This document shows, piece by piece, positions 51,740-60,791 of a stretch of 64,000 nt of DNA. A program made the translations under genes and the position numbers. The notes below the pieces were generated by a model. That model searched no databases, was not told where the DNA came from, and was given only the letters and a program-made list of their open reading frames with translations. Position 1 is the first letter of the stretch; each line of letters opens with the position of its first letter. The stretch spans positions 248,001 through 312,000 of the forward strand of contig NZ_JNXI01000014.1 of the NCBI RefSeq assembly GCF_000717055.1. The letters run 5' to 3'. This DNA is from Streptomyces iakyrus (GTDB lineage: Bacteria; Actinomycetota; Actinomycetes; Streptomycetales; Streptomycetaceae).

Positions 51740-53032
51740 TCAGCGGACGGGCGTGCCGTCCGCGTGCAGCTGCATCTGCGGCCGGCCCGTCACCAGCAGC
51801 CAGGCCGGCAGCGAGGCGATGCAGAGCACGGCGATGATCCCCGGCGAGGCGACCAGCACCGCGGCGACGAACAGGCTCACCCAGCCCTGCCGGGTGATGG
51901 CCAGCAGCAGGCCGAGCACGGCGGCCGAGACACCGACGGAGGGATGCACCCCGGACACCGCGGCGTGGGCGCCCAGGCCGAGGGCGGTGCCGACGAACAC
52001 CGCCGGGAAGATGCGCCCGCCCCGGAAGCCGCAGGACGCGGCGACCAGCAGCGCGGCCAGCTTCACGACGGTCAGCAGGGCGTACTCCCCGGCCGACCGG
52101 CCGTCCGGGTCGCGCGCGAGCTCGGCGATCTCGTCGAGCCCCTTGAACAGGGTCAGATGGCCGCCCAGGGCCGCGAGGGCGCCCAGCACGAGGCCGCCCG
52201 CCGGGAGCATCAGCATCGGGTGCCGCAGCCGGCGGAAGGCGCCGTGGACGTAGGGGAAGGTCCGCACGGCGGCCATGCCGAGCAGGGCGGCCACGGAAGC
52301 GACCACCATCGCCGCCAGCAGGTCGCTCCAGCCGGGCCGGCCGAAGGCGGGCAGGTCCAGGTCGAAGCTCGGATGGTCGATGAGGGTGGCGGTCAGGGCA
52401 CCGGCCGTGCCGGCGGTCAGCGGGGCGAAGACGTTGTCCCACAGCAGTCCGCGGGTCTCGCGCACGGCCAGCGCCTCGGAGATCACCAGGGCCGCCGCGA
52501 CCGGCGTGCCGAACAGGGCGCCGATCGTCGCCGCCTCGGCGAGCGCCGGCCAGACCCGGCCCGGCGCCCGTGGCACGAGACGGGCGCCCAGCCAGGCCGC
52601 CAGGGCGACGTTCACGGTGATGACCGGATTCTCGGGGCCGAGGCTGGGCCCGCCGGCCAGCATCAGCACGGTCACCAGCACCAGCCCCGGCAGCACGACG
52701 GGTGGCAGGACGGGGGCGTCGAGCCCGACGGTCGCCGGATCCGGGCCGGCGTGCCCCGGCGCCTTCCACACCACGAGCCCGACCGCCACCCCCGTCGCGA
52801 AGAGCATCACGAACATCCACGCGACGGAGTACCGGCCGATCCCCAGCGCGTCGGGCAGCGGCCCCCAGAGCACGTCCTGGAGCTGCTCGGCGGCGACTTC
52901 GACCCCCACCAGGATCAGGCTGGACATGATCCCCACGGCGAGAGCGGGCAGGATCGTCGGCAAGAGCGTGCGGGCGGGAGTCGCGGGGGTGACGGAGGGC
53001 GCCTGCTGCGCGGGATCCTGGACCACGCGCAC
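51740..53032 (-). CDS. ClC-family chloride channel/antiporter-like protein
   Basis: This 430-residue membrane protein has about ten helices. Selectivity-type motifs are GGPSLGPENP (in place of GREGP or GKEGP; the glutamate is kept) and FRGGRIFPAVFVGTALG (G-x-F-x-P type). The N-terminal cytoplasmic tail is short and there is no CBS domain. Similarity to voltage-gated chloride family ion-channel proteins of Streptomyces is clear. GTG start; no ribosome-binding site is obvious and other GTGs lie nearby. The pairing with gadB suggests charge compensation during acid stress, as ClC-ec1 does in E. coli. Confidence 0.86.
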   Translation of the reverse strand: MRVVQDPAQQAPSVTPATPARTLLPTILPALAVGIMSSLILVGVEVAAEQLQDVLWGPLPDALGIGRYSVAWMFVMLFATGVAVGLVVWKAPGHAGPDPATVGLDAPVLPPVVLPGLVLVTVLMLAGGPSLGPENPVITVNVALAAWLGARLVPRAPGRVWPALAEAATIGALFGTPVAAALVISEALAVRETRGLLWDNVFAPLTAGTAGALTATLIDHPSFDLDLPAFGRPGWSDLLAAMVVASVAALLGMAAVRTFPYVHGAFRRLRHPMLMLPAGGLVLGALAALGGHLTLFKGLDEIAELARDPDGRSAGEYALLTVVKLAALLVAASCGFRGGRIFPAVFVGTALGLGAHAAVSGVHPSVGVSAAVLGLLLAITRQGWVSLFVAAVLVASPGIIAVLCIASLPAWLLVTGRPQMQLHADGTPVR

Positions 53033-53070
53033 ACCATAAACGCCTCAAAGTGGACACATCGCAAACACGC

Positions 53071-53101
53071 TTGCACCTCACGTGGCGTGAGGCCCGACCG
53101 T
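53071..53101 (+). promoter_or_regulatory. tipA: tipA promoter with MerR-type operator
   Basis: TTGCAC (53071-53076) serves as -35. CCTCACG-TGG-CGTGAGG (53076-53092) is a perfect 7-3-7 palindrome in the spacer, followed by GACCGT (53096-53101) as a -10 with the long 19-base spacing of MerR-type promoters. The known tipA promoter of S. lividans has the same arrangement (from memory). Confidence 0.88.
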
Positions 53102-53128
53102 GGAGCACGGAAGAAGAAGGGAGCGGAA

Positions 53129-53890
53129 GTGAACTACTCCGTGGGACAGGTCGCGGGCTTCGCCGGCGTCACGGTGCGCACACTGCACCACTACGACGAC
53201 ATCGGCCTGCTCGTCCCGAGCGAACGCAGCCACGCGGGTCACCGGCGCTACAGCGACACCGACCTCGACCGGCTGCAGCAGATCCTGTTCTACCGGCAGC
53301 TCGGCTTTCCGCTCGACGAGGTCGCCGCCCTGCTCGACGATCCGGACACGGACCCGCGCGCACACCTGCGCCGGCAGCACGAACTGCTGACCGCCCGGAT
53401 CGAGAAGCTGCGCAAGATGGCGGCGGCCGTGGAGCACGCCATGGAGGCACGCAAGATGGGACTCAACCTCACGCCCGAGGAGAAGTTCGAGGTCTTCGGG
53501 GGCCAGGACCCGGAGCAGTACGCCGAGGAAGTGGAGGAGCGCTGGGGCGGCACCGACGAGTACGCCGAGTCGCAGCGCCGCACCGCGCGCTACACCAAGG
53601 AGGACTGGAAGCGCATCCAGGCCGAGGCCGCCGACTGGGGCGAGCGCTACGGCGCCCTGATGTCGGCGCAGGAGCCGCCCGCCGGCGAGGCGGCCATGGC
53701 CCTGGCGGAGGAGCACCGGCAGCACATCTGCACGTGGTTCTACGAGTGCTCCTACGACATCCACCGCTGCCTGGGGGAGATGTACGTCTCCGACGAGCGG
53801 TTCAAGGCGTTCTACGACGCGATGCGCCCCGGTCTCGCCGAGCACCTGAGGGACGCGATCGCGGCCAACGCGGCACGTCACACCTCCTGA
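53129..53890 (+). CDS. tipA: TipA, MerR-type thiopeptide-responsive regulator
   Basis: This 253-residue protein is TipAL. The MerR helix-turn-helix (YSVGQVAGFAGVTVRTLHHYDDIGLLVPSERSHAGHRRYSD) and dimerisation helix come first; the C-terminal TipAS domain binds thiopeptides. An internal ATG at codon 110 (MGLNLTPEEKFEVFGG) fits the start of TipAS. Cys214 in IHRCLGEMY matches the cysteine that forms the covalent bond with thiostrepton in known TipA. The GTG start has GAAGGGAG upstream. Length equals that of S. lividans/coelicolor TipAL. Autoregulated through the promoter above. Confidence 0.97.
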   Translation: MNYSVGQVAGFAGVTVRTLHHYDDIGLLVPSERSHAGHRRYSDTDLDRLQQILFYRQLGFPLDEVAALLDDPDTDPRAHLRRQHELLTARIEKLRKMAAAVEHAMEARKMGLNLTPEEKFEVFGGQDPEQYAEEVEERWGGTDEYAESQRRTARYTKEDWKRIQAEAADWGERYGALMSAQEPPAGEAAMALAEEHRQHICTWFYECSYDIHRCLGEMYVSDERFKAFYDAMRPGLAEHLRDAIAANAARHTS

Positions 53891-53892
53891 TC

Positions 53893-53925
53893 CCTGACCC
53901 GGGAGTGCCTCACTCCCGGGTCAGG
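53893..53925. terminator. Bidirectional terminator between tipA and the YbjQ-family gene
   Basis: A perfect 15-bp stem (CCTGACCCGGGAGTG / CACTCCCGGGTCAGG) with a three-base loop overlaps the end of the convergent YbjQ-family gene. Confidence 0.85.
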
Positions 53926-54275
53926 ACCACCGCCGTGCCGTACGCGCACACCTCGGTGCCCACGTCCGCCGCCTCCGTCACGTCGAAACGGAACGCCACG
54001 ACGCCGTTGGCGCCCCGCGCGCGTGCCTGTTCGACGAGTCGTTCCATGGCCTGGTTGCGGGTCTGCACGAGCGTCTTGGTGAGCCCGCGCAGCTCGCCGC
54101 CGACGATCGACTTCAGCCCGGCGCCGATCTGGCTCCCGACGTGGCGGGAGCGCACGGTCAGGCCGAAGACCTCGCCGATCACCTCACGCACGTGATAGCC
54201 GGGTACGTCGTTCGTGGTGACGACGAGGACCTCGGGCTCCGGGCCCTGGCCGCCGCCGTATTCATCGATGCCCAT
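53910..54275 (-). CDS. YbjQ/UPF0145-family protein (DUF74)
   Basis: This 121-residue soluble protein has the YbjQ pattern: VLVVTTNDVPGYHVREVIGEVFGLTVRSRH, KSIVGGELRGLTKTLVQTRNQAMERLVEQARARGANGVVAFRFDV. It forms oligomeric rings in known structures; the function is unknown. A Gly-rich N-terminal stretch (GIDEYGGGQGPEPE) precedes the domain. The start is the ATG giving MGIDEYGG; the open frame continues upstream without a supported start. Convergent with tipA. Confidence 0.9.
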   Translation of the reverse strand: MGIDEYGGGQGPEPEVLVVTTNDVPGYHVREVIGEVFGLTVRSRHVGSQIGAGLKSIVGGELRGLTKTLVQTRNQAMERLVEQARARGANGVVAFRFDVTEAADVGTEVCAYGTAVVLTRE

Positions 54276-54410
54276 GGTCCACAGCTTTGACCGGGACCGC
54301 GCACAGTGCATCCTGAGTACGCCCATGGAACCTGGGTCGTGACGGCTGCGTTGATACGTTGAGGCAGCCAGCCCCAGCCCGTACCCCCCAGCAGCAGGAG
54401 CCACATCCCC

Positions 54411-55319
54411 GTGACCACGCTTGCGCTCGGCCCCGAGTGGCTCAGCCCGGACTACCTGATCGAGACCTTCGCCCTGCCGGGCATCCTGCTCATCGTCTTC
54501 GCCGAGTCCGGACTCTTCGCCTTCCTTCCCGGCGACTCGCTGCTGTTCACCGCGGGCCTCTTCGTCGCCCAGGGCCAGTACATCAGCCAGCCGCTGTGGC
54601 TGGTCTGCACGCTGATCGTGCTCGCCGCCGTCATCGGCGACCAAGTGGGCTACATGATCGGCAAGTTCCTGGGCCCGAGGCTCTTCAACCGTCCCAACTC
54701 CAAGCTCTTCAAGCAGGAGAACCTGGACAAGGCCCACGAGTTCATGGAGAAGTACGGCCCCAAGGCGATCGTCCTGGCCCGCTTCGTCCCGATCGTGCGC
54801 ACCTTCGCCCCCATCGTGGCCGGCGCCGGCCGCATGAAGTACCGCACGTTCCTGACGTACAACATCATCGGCGGCATCGCCTGGGGCACCGGCGTCACCC
54901 TCGCGGGGTACTGGCTCGGCCAGATCGACTTCATCAAGAAGAACGTCGAGTCGATCCTCATCCTGATCGTCCTGCTCTCCGTCGTCCCGATCATCATCGA
55001 GTACCTGCGCGACCGCTCGAAGAAGAAGCGCGCGGCGGCGCAGGCCCCCGCGGAGCGGCAGCAGCAGCCCCCCGCCATGGACGACGCGACGACCCAGCTC
55101 CGCCGCATCGCCCCGGACGACCAGCCGCCCCACCAGCAGCCGCAGCATCAGCCCCCGTACGGCAACGGGAACGGCTACGACGACCAGCAGTACTACGGCC
55201 AGTACCCCCAGAGCCCGGGCTACGGCCAGCAGCAGGGCGGCCACCAGCAGCCCGCCCCGGGCTACGGCCACCAGCAGCCGTACGGCACGCAGCAGGGGCC
55301 TTACAACAACGGCTACTGA
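54411..55319 (+). CDS. DedA-family membrane protein with Gln/Tyr/Gly-rich tail
   Basis: This 302-residue DedA protein has the family core: FAESGLFAFLPGDSLLFTAG, a V-x-G-D-Q-x-G-Y motif (AVIGDQVGYMIGKFLG), KYGPKAIVLARFVPIVRTFAPIVAGAGRMKYRTF, and two C-terminal helices. DedA proteins take part in polyprenyl-phosphate lipid recycling. After residue ~205 the protein carries a ~95-residue disordered tail rich in Gln, Pro, Gly and Tyr (YGQYPQSPGYGQQQGG), which is not part of the family. GTG start with GGAG ten bases upstream. This is the second DedA in the window. Confidence 0.93.
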   Translation: MTTLALGPEWLSPDYLIETFALPGILLIVFAESGLFAFLPGDSLLFTAGLFVAQGQYISQPLWLVCTLIVLAAVIGDQVGYMIGKFLGPRLFNRPNSKLFKQENLDKAHEFMEKYGPKAIVLARFVPIVRTFAPIVAGAGRMKYRTFLTYNIIGGIAWGTGVTLAGYWLGQIDFIKKNVESILILIVLLSVVPIIIEYLRDRSKKKRAAAQAPAERQQQPPAMDDATTQLRRIAPDDQPPHQQPQHQPPYGNGNGYDDQQYYGQYPQSPGYGQQQGGHQQPAPGYGHQQPYGTQQGPYNNGY

Positions 55320-55406
55320 ACCGACTGTCCTGGGGCGCGGGGAACTGCGCGAACACCCCACCGGCCCGCGGCCGCCGACGTACGCCCAGCCCCGACCTCC
55401 TCGGCG

Positions 55407-57104
55407 CTAGAAACCCCTCGTGCGCTTGGCGGCCCGCCGCTTCTCCGCGGACCCGATCCGCAGGAACATGCGGGAGATCTCCGACCCGAGATTCACCCCG
55501 ATGGCGATGGCCATGGCGAGCGCCACCGCCTTCGACAGCGACACCAGCCCCTCGTCCACCTCGTTCTGCGCGATCGCCAGCAGCCCGAAGTACGTCGCGG
55601 AACCCGGCAGCAGGGGCCCGATCGCCGCGGTCGTGTAGGGCAGGGCGGACGCAAACTGATAGCGCGACAGCAACTGCCCGAACAGCCCCACCAGGCCCGC
55701 CGCCGCCGCGGTGGAGGCCACCGGCGAGATGTCCCCCACGTAGTGCATCGCGCCGTACACCACCCACGCGACACCGCCGTTCAGCGTCACCCACATCACG
55801 GTGGATCGTTCCTGCTGGAGCAGCACCGCGAACGCCAGGGACAGCAGCATCGACGCGCCGATCATCATCACCGGGTCGTCGGAGGCCCCGAGCGCCTGGT
55901 CCGGGTTGAGCCGAGCCCCCAGCTGCACGCCGAAGTACAGCACCAGCAGCACACCCGCGACGATGCCGACGAAGAAGTACATGACCTCCAGCAGCCGCGC
56001 GGACGCGGTGATGTAGAAGCCGGTCAGACCGTCCTGCACGCCCGCCACCAGCGCCCGCCCGGGCAGCAGCGCGAACAGCCCACCGGTGATCACCGCCGAC
56101 GCCTTCACGTCGACGTGGGCCAGCGTCAGCGCGATCCCGATCGCGGCCGGCGGCGTCGCGGCCACGGTGAACTGGTAGAACTCCGGCAGCCCGCGCCCCG
56201 CGCACAGCCACGCCAGCCGGTCACCGAGCATCGCGCCCAGCGCCGCCGCGATGAACACGATCAGGTCGCCGCCCACGAGCACGGAGGCCGCACCCGCCAG
56301 CAACCCGCTCGCACCGGTCAGCGCCCAGCCGGGGTAGGGGTGCCGGTTACGGCGGATCTCCGCCAGCCGCCGGTAGGCCTCCTCCAGGGAGACGGCCGTC
56401 TCGTGGTCACTGAGGTCGTCCACCAGCTGGTACACGGCCGCCAGCCGCGTGTAGTCGGTGCCCCGGCGGCGCACCGTCCGCGACGCCGTGACCGGGTCGT
56501 CGACCAGGGACGGCTGGTAGGAGATGGCCAGCAGCGTGAAGGTGACGTTGGGCTCGCAGCGGTCCAGGCCGTAGGACCGGCAGACGGCGAACATCGCCGC
56601 CTCCACGTCCTCGGCGCCCTCACCGCCCGCCAGCAGCAACTCGCCGATACGCAGCGTCAGGTCGAGCACACGCGGCACCGCAGGACCGCTCTCGTCGCCG
56701 CCGCGCTGGATCGCCTCCGGCGCCGGCCGCTCCGCCACCGGCATGCGCAGCATCGTGCGCATCCGGTCCTGCCACGGCACGTCCTTGGTCAGACTGACCA
56801 CGGGGATCCCGGTCGGCGGCGTGAAGGCCGACGGAGCGTGCTTCGCGCTGTAGGTGCTCGGCGGGGTGAACGCCGACCCCTCCTGCTCCGCCGAGGGCGC
56901 CGCCTGCACGTCGAGCCCTTGCGGCACCGCGAACTCGGACGTCGTCTCGGGCTCCGCACCGGCCGTTCTGTGCAGGGCCAGGCCCTCGGGGATCGCGAAC
57001 TCGGACGTCGTCGACATGTCCCCGTCGACGCCGGTCCCGGCCGGAGGCAGGAACCCACTCCTCGCCTCGTCCGACTTCGGTTTGCGGTCCTCCGCGTCCG
57101 TCAC
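55407..57104 (-). CDS. Threonine/serine exporter family (ThrE-like) membrane protein
   Basis: This 565-residue protein has a ~190-residue soluble N-terminus with two duplicated segments (TTSEFAIPEGLAL/TTSEFAVPQGLDV and SAFTPPS/SAFTPPT), then the ThrE domain (DUF1212 part, DYTRLAAVYQLVDDL, followed by about ten membrane helices). It should export small amino acids such as threonine or serine. The GTG at 57104 (VTDAEDRK) is chosen for its AGGGAG; a GTG eight codons upstream is also possible. The gene ends near the DedA stop in a convergent arrangement. Confidence 0.88.
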   Translation of the reverse strand: MTDAEDRKPKSDEARSGFLPPAGTGVDGDMSTTSEFAIPEGLALHRTAGAEPETTSEFAVPQGLDVQAAPSAEQEGSAFTPPSTYSAKHAPSAFTPPTGIPVVSLTKDVPWQDRMRTMLRMPVAERPAPEAIQRGGDESGPAVPRVLDLTLRIGELLLAGGEGAEDVEAAMFAVCRSYGLDRCEPNVTFTLLAISYQPSLVDDPVTASRTVRRRGTDYTRLAAVYQLVDDLSDHETAVSLEEAYRRLAEIRRNRHPYPGWALTGASGLLAGAASVLVGGDLIVFIAAALGAMLGDRLAWLCAGRGLPEFYQFTVAATPPAAIGIALTLAHVDVKASAVITGGLFALLPGRALVAGVQDGLTGFYITASARLLEVMYFFVGIVAGVLLVLYFGVQLGARLNPDQALGASDDPVMMIGASMLLSLAFAVLLQQERSTVMWVTLNGGVAWVVYGAMHYVGDISPVASTAAAAGLVGLFGQLLSRYQFASALPYTTAAIGPLLPGSATYFGLLAIAQNEVDEGLVSLSKAVALAMAIAIGVNLGSEISRMFLRIGSAEKRRAAKRTRGF

Positions 57105-57223
57105 TGCCTGGCGCTCCCTGTACGACACGTCAGCCTCGTACCCCCCACAGCCTCAGTATGCGCACAGACGGACGAACGGGCCGCACGCGCAGGCGTGCGG
57201 CCCGTCAGCAACAGGAGAAGGGG

Positions 57224-57715
57224 TCAGTGACCGCCGCTCTCCTTGAAACGCTTGTAGGACCGCTCGATCTCGATCTCGGCGTCCGTACGGCCCACCCAGT
57301 TGGCGCCCTCGACCGACTTGCCGGGCTCCAGGTCCTTGTAGACCTCGAAGAAGTGCTGGATCTCCAGGCGGTCGAACTCCGACACGTGGTGGATGTCCCG
57401 CAGGTGCTCCACGCGCGGGTCCGTCGACGGCACGCACAGCAGCTTGTCGTCGCCGCCCGCCTCGTCCGTCATGCGGAACATGCCGATCGCGCGGCAGCGG
57501 ATCAGGCAGCCCGGGAACGTCGGCTCGTCGAGGATGACCAGCGCGTCCAGCGGGTCGCCGTCCTCCCCGAGGGTGTTCTCGACGAAACCGTAGTCGGTCG
57601 GGTAGGCGGTCGAGGTGAAGAGTCGCCGGTCCAGGCGGATACGACCGGTCTCGTGGTCCACCTCGTACTTGTTGCGCGAACCCTTCGGAATCTCGATCGT
57701 GACGTCGAACTCCAC
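57224..57715 (-). CDS. ppa: Inorganic pyrophosphatase (family I)
   Basis: This 163-residue soluble enzyme hydrolyses pyrophosphate. The metal-binding motif [18 protein letters not shown] with its conserved Asp residues is present, as are [17 protein letters not shown] and the Lys/Tyr residues near RSYKRF. The GTG giving [12 protein letters not shown] is chosen because GGAGGAG lies six bases upstream; the ATG at 57730 overlaps that site. The window thus has two unrelated pyrophosphatases (this and hppA). It is divergent from dacB. Confidence 0.97.
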   Translation of the reverse strand: MEFDVTIEIPKGSRNKYEVDHETGRIRLDRRLFTSTAYPTDYGFVENTLGEDGDPLDALVILDEPTFPGCLIRCRAIGMFRMTDEAGGDDKLLCVPSTDPRVEHLRDIHHVSEFDRLEIQHFFEVYKDLEPGKSVEGANWVGRTDAEIEIERSYKRFKESGGH

Positions 57716-57794
57716 CGGTGGCTCCTCCATGATCAACACATAGTTCTGGTGGTTAAGTGTCCCTCACGCAGGTGTGTGATCGCGAAAGGGGCTG

Positions 57795-59384
57795 GTGGTC
57801 GTGCCAGAGCTGAGGCCTTGGCGGGCCGCGAAGCCGCACGTGGTGCGGCTCGCGGATGCCGTACGACCGCGCCTGGCCCGGGCCGCAGCAGCCACGAAAC
57901 CACGGCTCGCGCGGCTCGCGAGAGCCGCAAAACCGCAGGTCGCGAAGGGTGCGCGGCCGAAGACCTGGCAGTACACCGCGGGCGCCGCCACCGCCGGACT
58001 CGCACTGACCGCCGGTGTGGTGACCGCCGCCGGTCCCTGGGACTCCTCGGGTCAGCGTACGGCCGAGCGGGACCGGGCAGTGGCCCTGGGCCGCGCGGGT
58101 GGCACAGATCACGGCAGCGCCCCCGGCGCGCCCGGGCGGCCCCGCCCCGCCGCCCCCAGCGCCGGACCGGTGCTGACCGGCCTCGGCGGCGTCAGCACCG
58201 TCAAGTCCGCCCCGGACGGCAAGGCCCTCACGGACGCCCTCACGCCCCTGCTGAAGGACCCCGCCCTCGGCCCGCGGCCCGCCGCCGCGGTCATCGACGT
58301 GACCACCGGCAGGCGCCTGTTCGGCGCATCCTCCGGCACCGCGCTCACCCCCGCCTCCACGACGAAGGTCGCCACGGCCGTCGCCGCGCTGTCGGCGATG
58401 GGCGCCGACCACCGCCTCACCACCCGCGCGGCGCTCGAACCCGACACGAAGGAAGTCGTCCTGGTCGGCGGCGGCGACCCCACGCTCACCGACCGCGAGA
58501 AGGCGGGCCCGTGGGCGAGCCTGCGCACCCTCGCCGCCGGGACGGCCGCCGCCCTCGCCGACCGGGGCGTCCGCGAGGTGACCCTCTCCTACGACACGAC
58601 CCGCTACGCGGGCGACGAAATGCACCCGATCGGGGTCGACGGCAACCTCGCCCGCGTCACCCCCCTGATGGCCGACGAGGGCCGCACCGACGACTCGACG
58701 AGTGGCCCGGCCCAGCGCCTGCCCGATCCGGCCGCGGACGCCGCCCGCCGGTTCGGGGAGCTCCTGAAGTCCCACGGCATCAAGACCACGGCCCCCGGCC
58801 CGTCCAAGGCCACGACCCGGGCCAAGACCCTCGCGGCGGTCTCCTCGCCCCCGCTCTCCGCCGTCGTCGAACGCATGCTGACCAACAGCGACAACGACAT
58901 CGCCGAGGCCCTCGCCCGCCAGACGGCCGTCGCCACGGGCAACCGTGCCGACTTCGCCGGCGCCGGCAAGGCCATCAGCGGCCAACTGCGCAAGCTCGGC
59001 CTCCCCGTGAAGGGCGCCGCCTTCAAGGACGGCAGCGGCCTGAACCGCGCCGACCGGCTGACCCCCGACCTCCTCACCGCCCTGCTCGCCAAGGCCGCCG
59101 ACCCCTCCCACCCCGAGCTCCGCCCGGCCCTCACCGGCCTCCCCGTCGCAGGCTTCACCGGCACCCTGACCACCCGTTACACGGACGGAGCATCCGGCGT
59201 GGTCCGCGCCAAGACCGGCACCCTCTCGGGCGTCCACACCCTCGCGGGCACCCTCGTCGACGAGGACGGCCGCCTGCTCGCCTTCGCGTTCATGGCCACG
59301 GACACGGACCCCGGCAGACCGGCGGCGACCCAGCAGGCACTGGACCGGATCGCGAGCGCGCTGGCGGCGTGCGGCTGCCGGTGA
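57795..59384 (+). CDS. dacB: D-alanyl-D-alanine carboxypeptidase/PBP4 (peptidase S13)
   Basis: This 529-residue penicillin-binding protein trims peptidoglycan cross-links. Active-site motifs are STTK (SxxK, in LTPASTTKVATA), SDN (SxN, in LTNSDNDIAE) and KTG (VVRAKTGTLSG). The N-terminus is unusual: a basic Ala/Arg/Lys/Pro-rich cytoplasmic region with near-repeats (AAKPHVVRLAD, ATKPRLARLA, AAKPQVAKGA) before one membrane anchor (AGAATAGLALTAGVVTAAG). GTG start at 57795; a GTG two codons later is also possible. Divergent from ppa, as in S. coelicolor. Confidence 0.94.
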   Translation: MVVPELRPWRAAKPHVVRLADAVRPRLARAAAATKPRLARLARAAKPQVAKGARPKTWQYTAGAATAGLALTAGVVTAAGPWDSSGQRTAERDRAVALGRAGGTDHGSAPGAPGRPRPAAPSAGPVLTGLGGVSTVKSAPDGKALTDALTPLLKDPALGPRPAAAVIDVTTGRRLFGASSGTALTPASTTKVATAVAALSAMGADHRLTTRAALEPDTKEVVLVGGGDPTLTDREKAGPWASLRTLAAGTAAALADRGVREVTLSYDTTRYAGDEMHPIGVDGNLARVTPLMADEGRTDDSTSGPAQRLPDPAADAARRFGELLKSHGIKTTAPGPSKATTRAKTLAAVSSPPLSAVVERMLTNSDNDIAEALARQTAVATGNRADFAGAGKAISGQLRKLGLPVKGAAFKDGSGLNRADRLTPDLLTALLAKAADPSHPELRPALTGLPVAGFTGTLTTRYTDGASGVVRAKTGTLSGVHTLAGTLVDEDGRLLAFAFMATDTDPGRPAATQQALDRIASALAACGCR

Positions 59385-59467
59385 CCGCCACCCGCCCCGC
59401 GCGCCCACGACCGGCCCCCGCCCTCGCCGCCCTGCCCCAGCGGTCGGCGCTCACGTACGGTTGACGC

Positions 59468-60595
59468 ATGACGAGCATCGGTGGTGCTTCAACCGGCATG
59501 GTCGACTGGAATCTCGCGGTCGCGACCGCGACCCGGCTCGTACGGCCGGGCCCTGAGGTCAGTCGCGACGAGGCCCGGGCCGTCGTCGCTGAGCTGCGCC
59601 GGCATGCCAAGGCCTCGGAGGAACACGTCCGCGGATTCACCCGGCTGGGCACCGAGGAGGGGCACGACACCCCCGTCCTCGTGGTCGACCGCCCGGGCTG
59701 GATCCGGGCGAACGTCGCCGGGTTCCGGGAAATCCTCCGGCCCCTGCTCGACAAGATGCAGGAACGGCGCGGCAACACCCCCGGCGGCTCCGTGATGAGC
59801 GCCGTCGGCGGCAAGGTCACCGGCGTCGAACTGGGCATGCTGCTGTCCTTCCTGGCCTCCCGCGTCCTCGGCCAGTACGAGACCTTCGCCCCGGCCACCC
59901 GCGAACTCCCCTCCGGCGCGAACGGCGGCGGCCGGCTCCTCCTCGTCGCCCCGAACATCGTCCACGTCGAGCGCGAACTCGACGTCGACCCCCACGACTT
60001 CAGGCTCTGGGTGTGCCTGCACGAGGAGACCCACCGCACCCAGTTCACCGCCGTGCCCTGGCTGCGGGACCACCTGGAGGGTGAAATCCAGGCCTTCCTC
60101 CAGGAGACCGACGTCGACCCCATGACCGTCCTGGAACGCGTCCGGGAAGCCGCCCAGACCCTCGCCGGGGGCCGCCCCGAGGCCGAGGAGGACGACGGCG
60201 GACGCTCACTCGTCGAGATCGTCCAGACCCCCGCCCAGCGCGAGATCCTCGGCCGCCTCACGGCCGTCATGTCCCTGCTGGAGGGCCACGCCGACTTCGT
60301 GATGGACGGCGTCGGGCCGGACGTCGTCCCGACCGTCGGGGAGATCCGCGAGAAGTTCCAGCAGCGCCGCGCCAAGGGCGCCTCCCGCCTGGACCTCGCC
60401 CTGCGCAAGCTGCTCGGCCTGGACGCCAAGCTCCGCCAGTACCGGGACGGCGAACGCTTCGTGCGGGCCGTCGTCGACGAGGCCGGCATGGACGGCTTCA
60501 ACCGCGTGTGGACCTCGCCCAACACCCTCCCCACCAAGGCGGAGATCGCCAAACCGGCGGACTGGGTCGCGCGGGTGCACCGCAGGGCCGAGTAG
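59468..60595 (+). CDS. Zinc-dependent metalloprotease-like protein (DUF2342 family)
   Basis: This 375-residue protein has a thermolysin-like motif HEETH in LCLHEETHRTQFTAVPWLRDHL and a downstream GHADFVMDGVGP region that may supply a further ligand. This is the actinobacterial family often called zinc-dependent metalloprotease or F420-biosynthesis-associated. Substrate unknown. The position between dacB and tilS is conserved in Streptomyces (from memory). No ribosome-binding site is visible before the ATG; it may be leaderless. Confidence 0.87.
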   Translation: MTSIGGASTGMVDWNLAVATATRLVRPGPEVSRDEARAVVAELRRHAKASEEHVRGFTRLGTEEGHDTPVLVVDRPGWIRANVAGFREILRPLLDKMQERRGNTPGGSVMSAVGGKVTGVELGMLLSFLASRVLGQYETFAPATRELPSGANGGGRLLLVAPNIVHVERELDVDPHDFRLWVCLHEETHRTQFTAVPWLRDHLEGEIQAFLQETDVDPMTVLERVREAAQTLAGGRPEAEEDDGGRSLVEIVQTPAQREILGRLTAVMSLLEGHADFVMDGVGPDVVPTVGEIREKFQQRRAKGASRLDLALRKLLGLDAKLRQYRDGERFVRAVVDEAGMDGFNRVWTSPNTLPTKAEIAKPADWVARVHRRAE

Positions 60596-60791
60596 TGAAC
60601 ATCGCGGGAAGGTCGTGAAAGGAAACCGGCCGACGGCAGGCGAACGCCCCTCCAATCACCCGTCCGAGGGACCGTGAGGCAGGGGTAGGCGTGCAATGCT
60701 CGGGGAACGGCCCGGTTCTGTCACCATCTACACACTCTGCGTGACCGGCACGCGGGCTCACCCCCCGAAAACTTCATGAAGGGAACCGGAC

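Noticed and set aside
49856..53128. A long upstream extension of tipA
   Set aside because: It is antisense to gadB and the ClC gene. TipA has a fixed N-terminus (NYSVGQVAGFAG) and a promoter just upstream.
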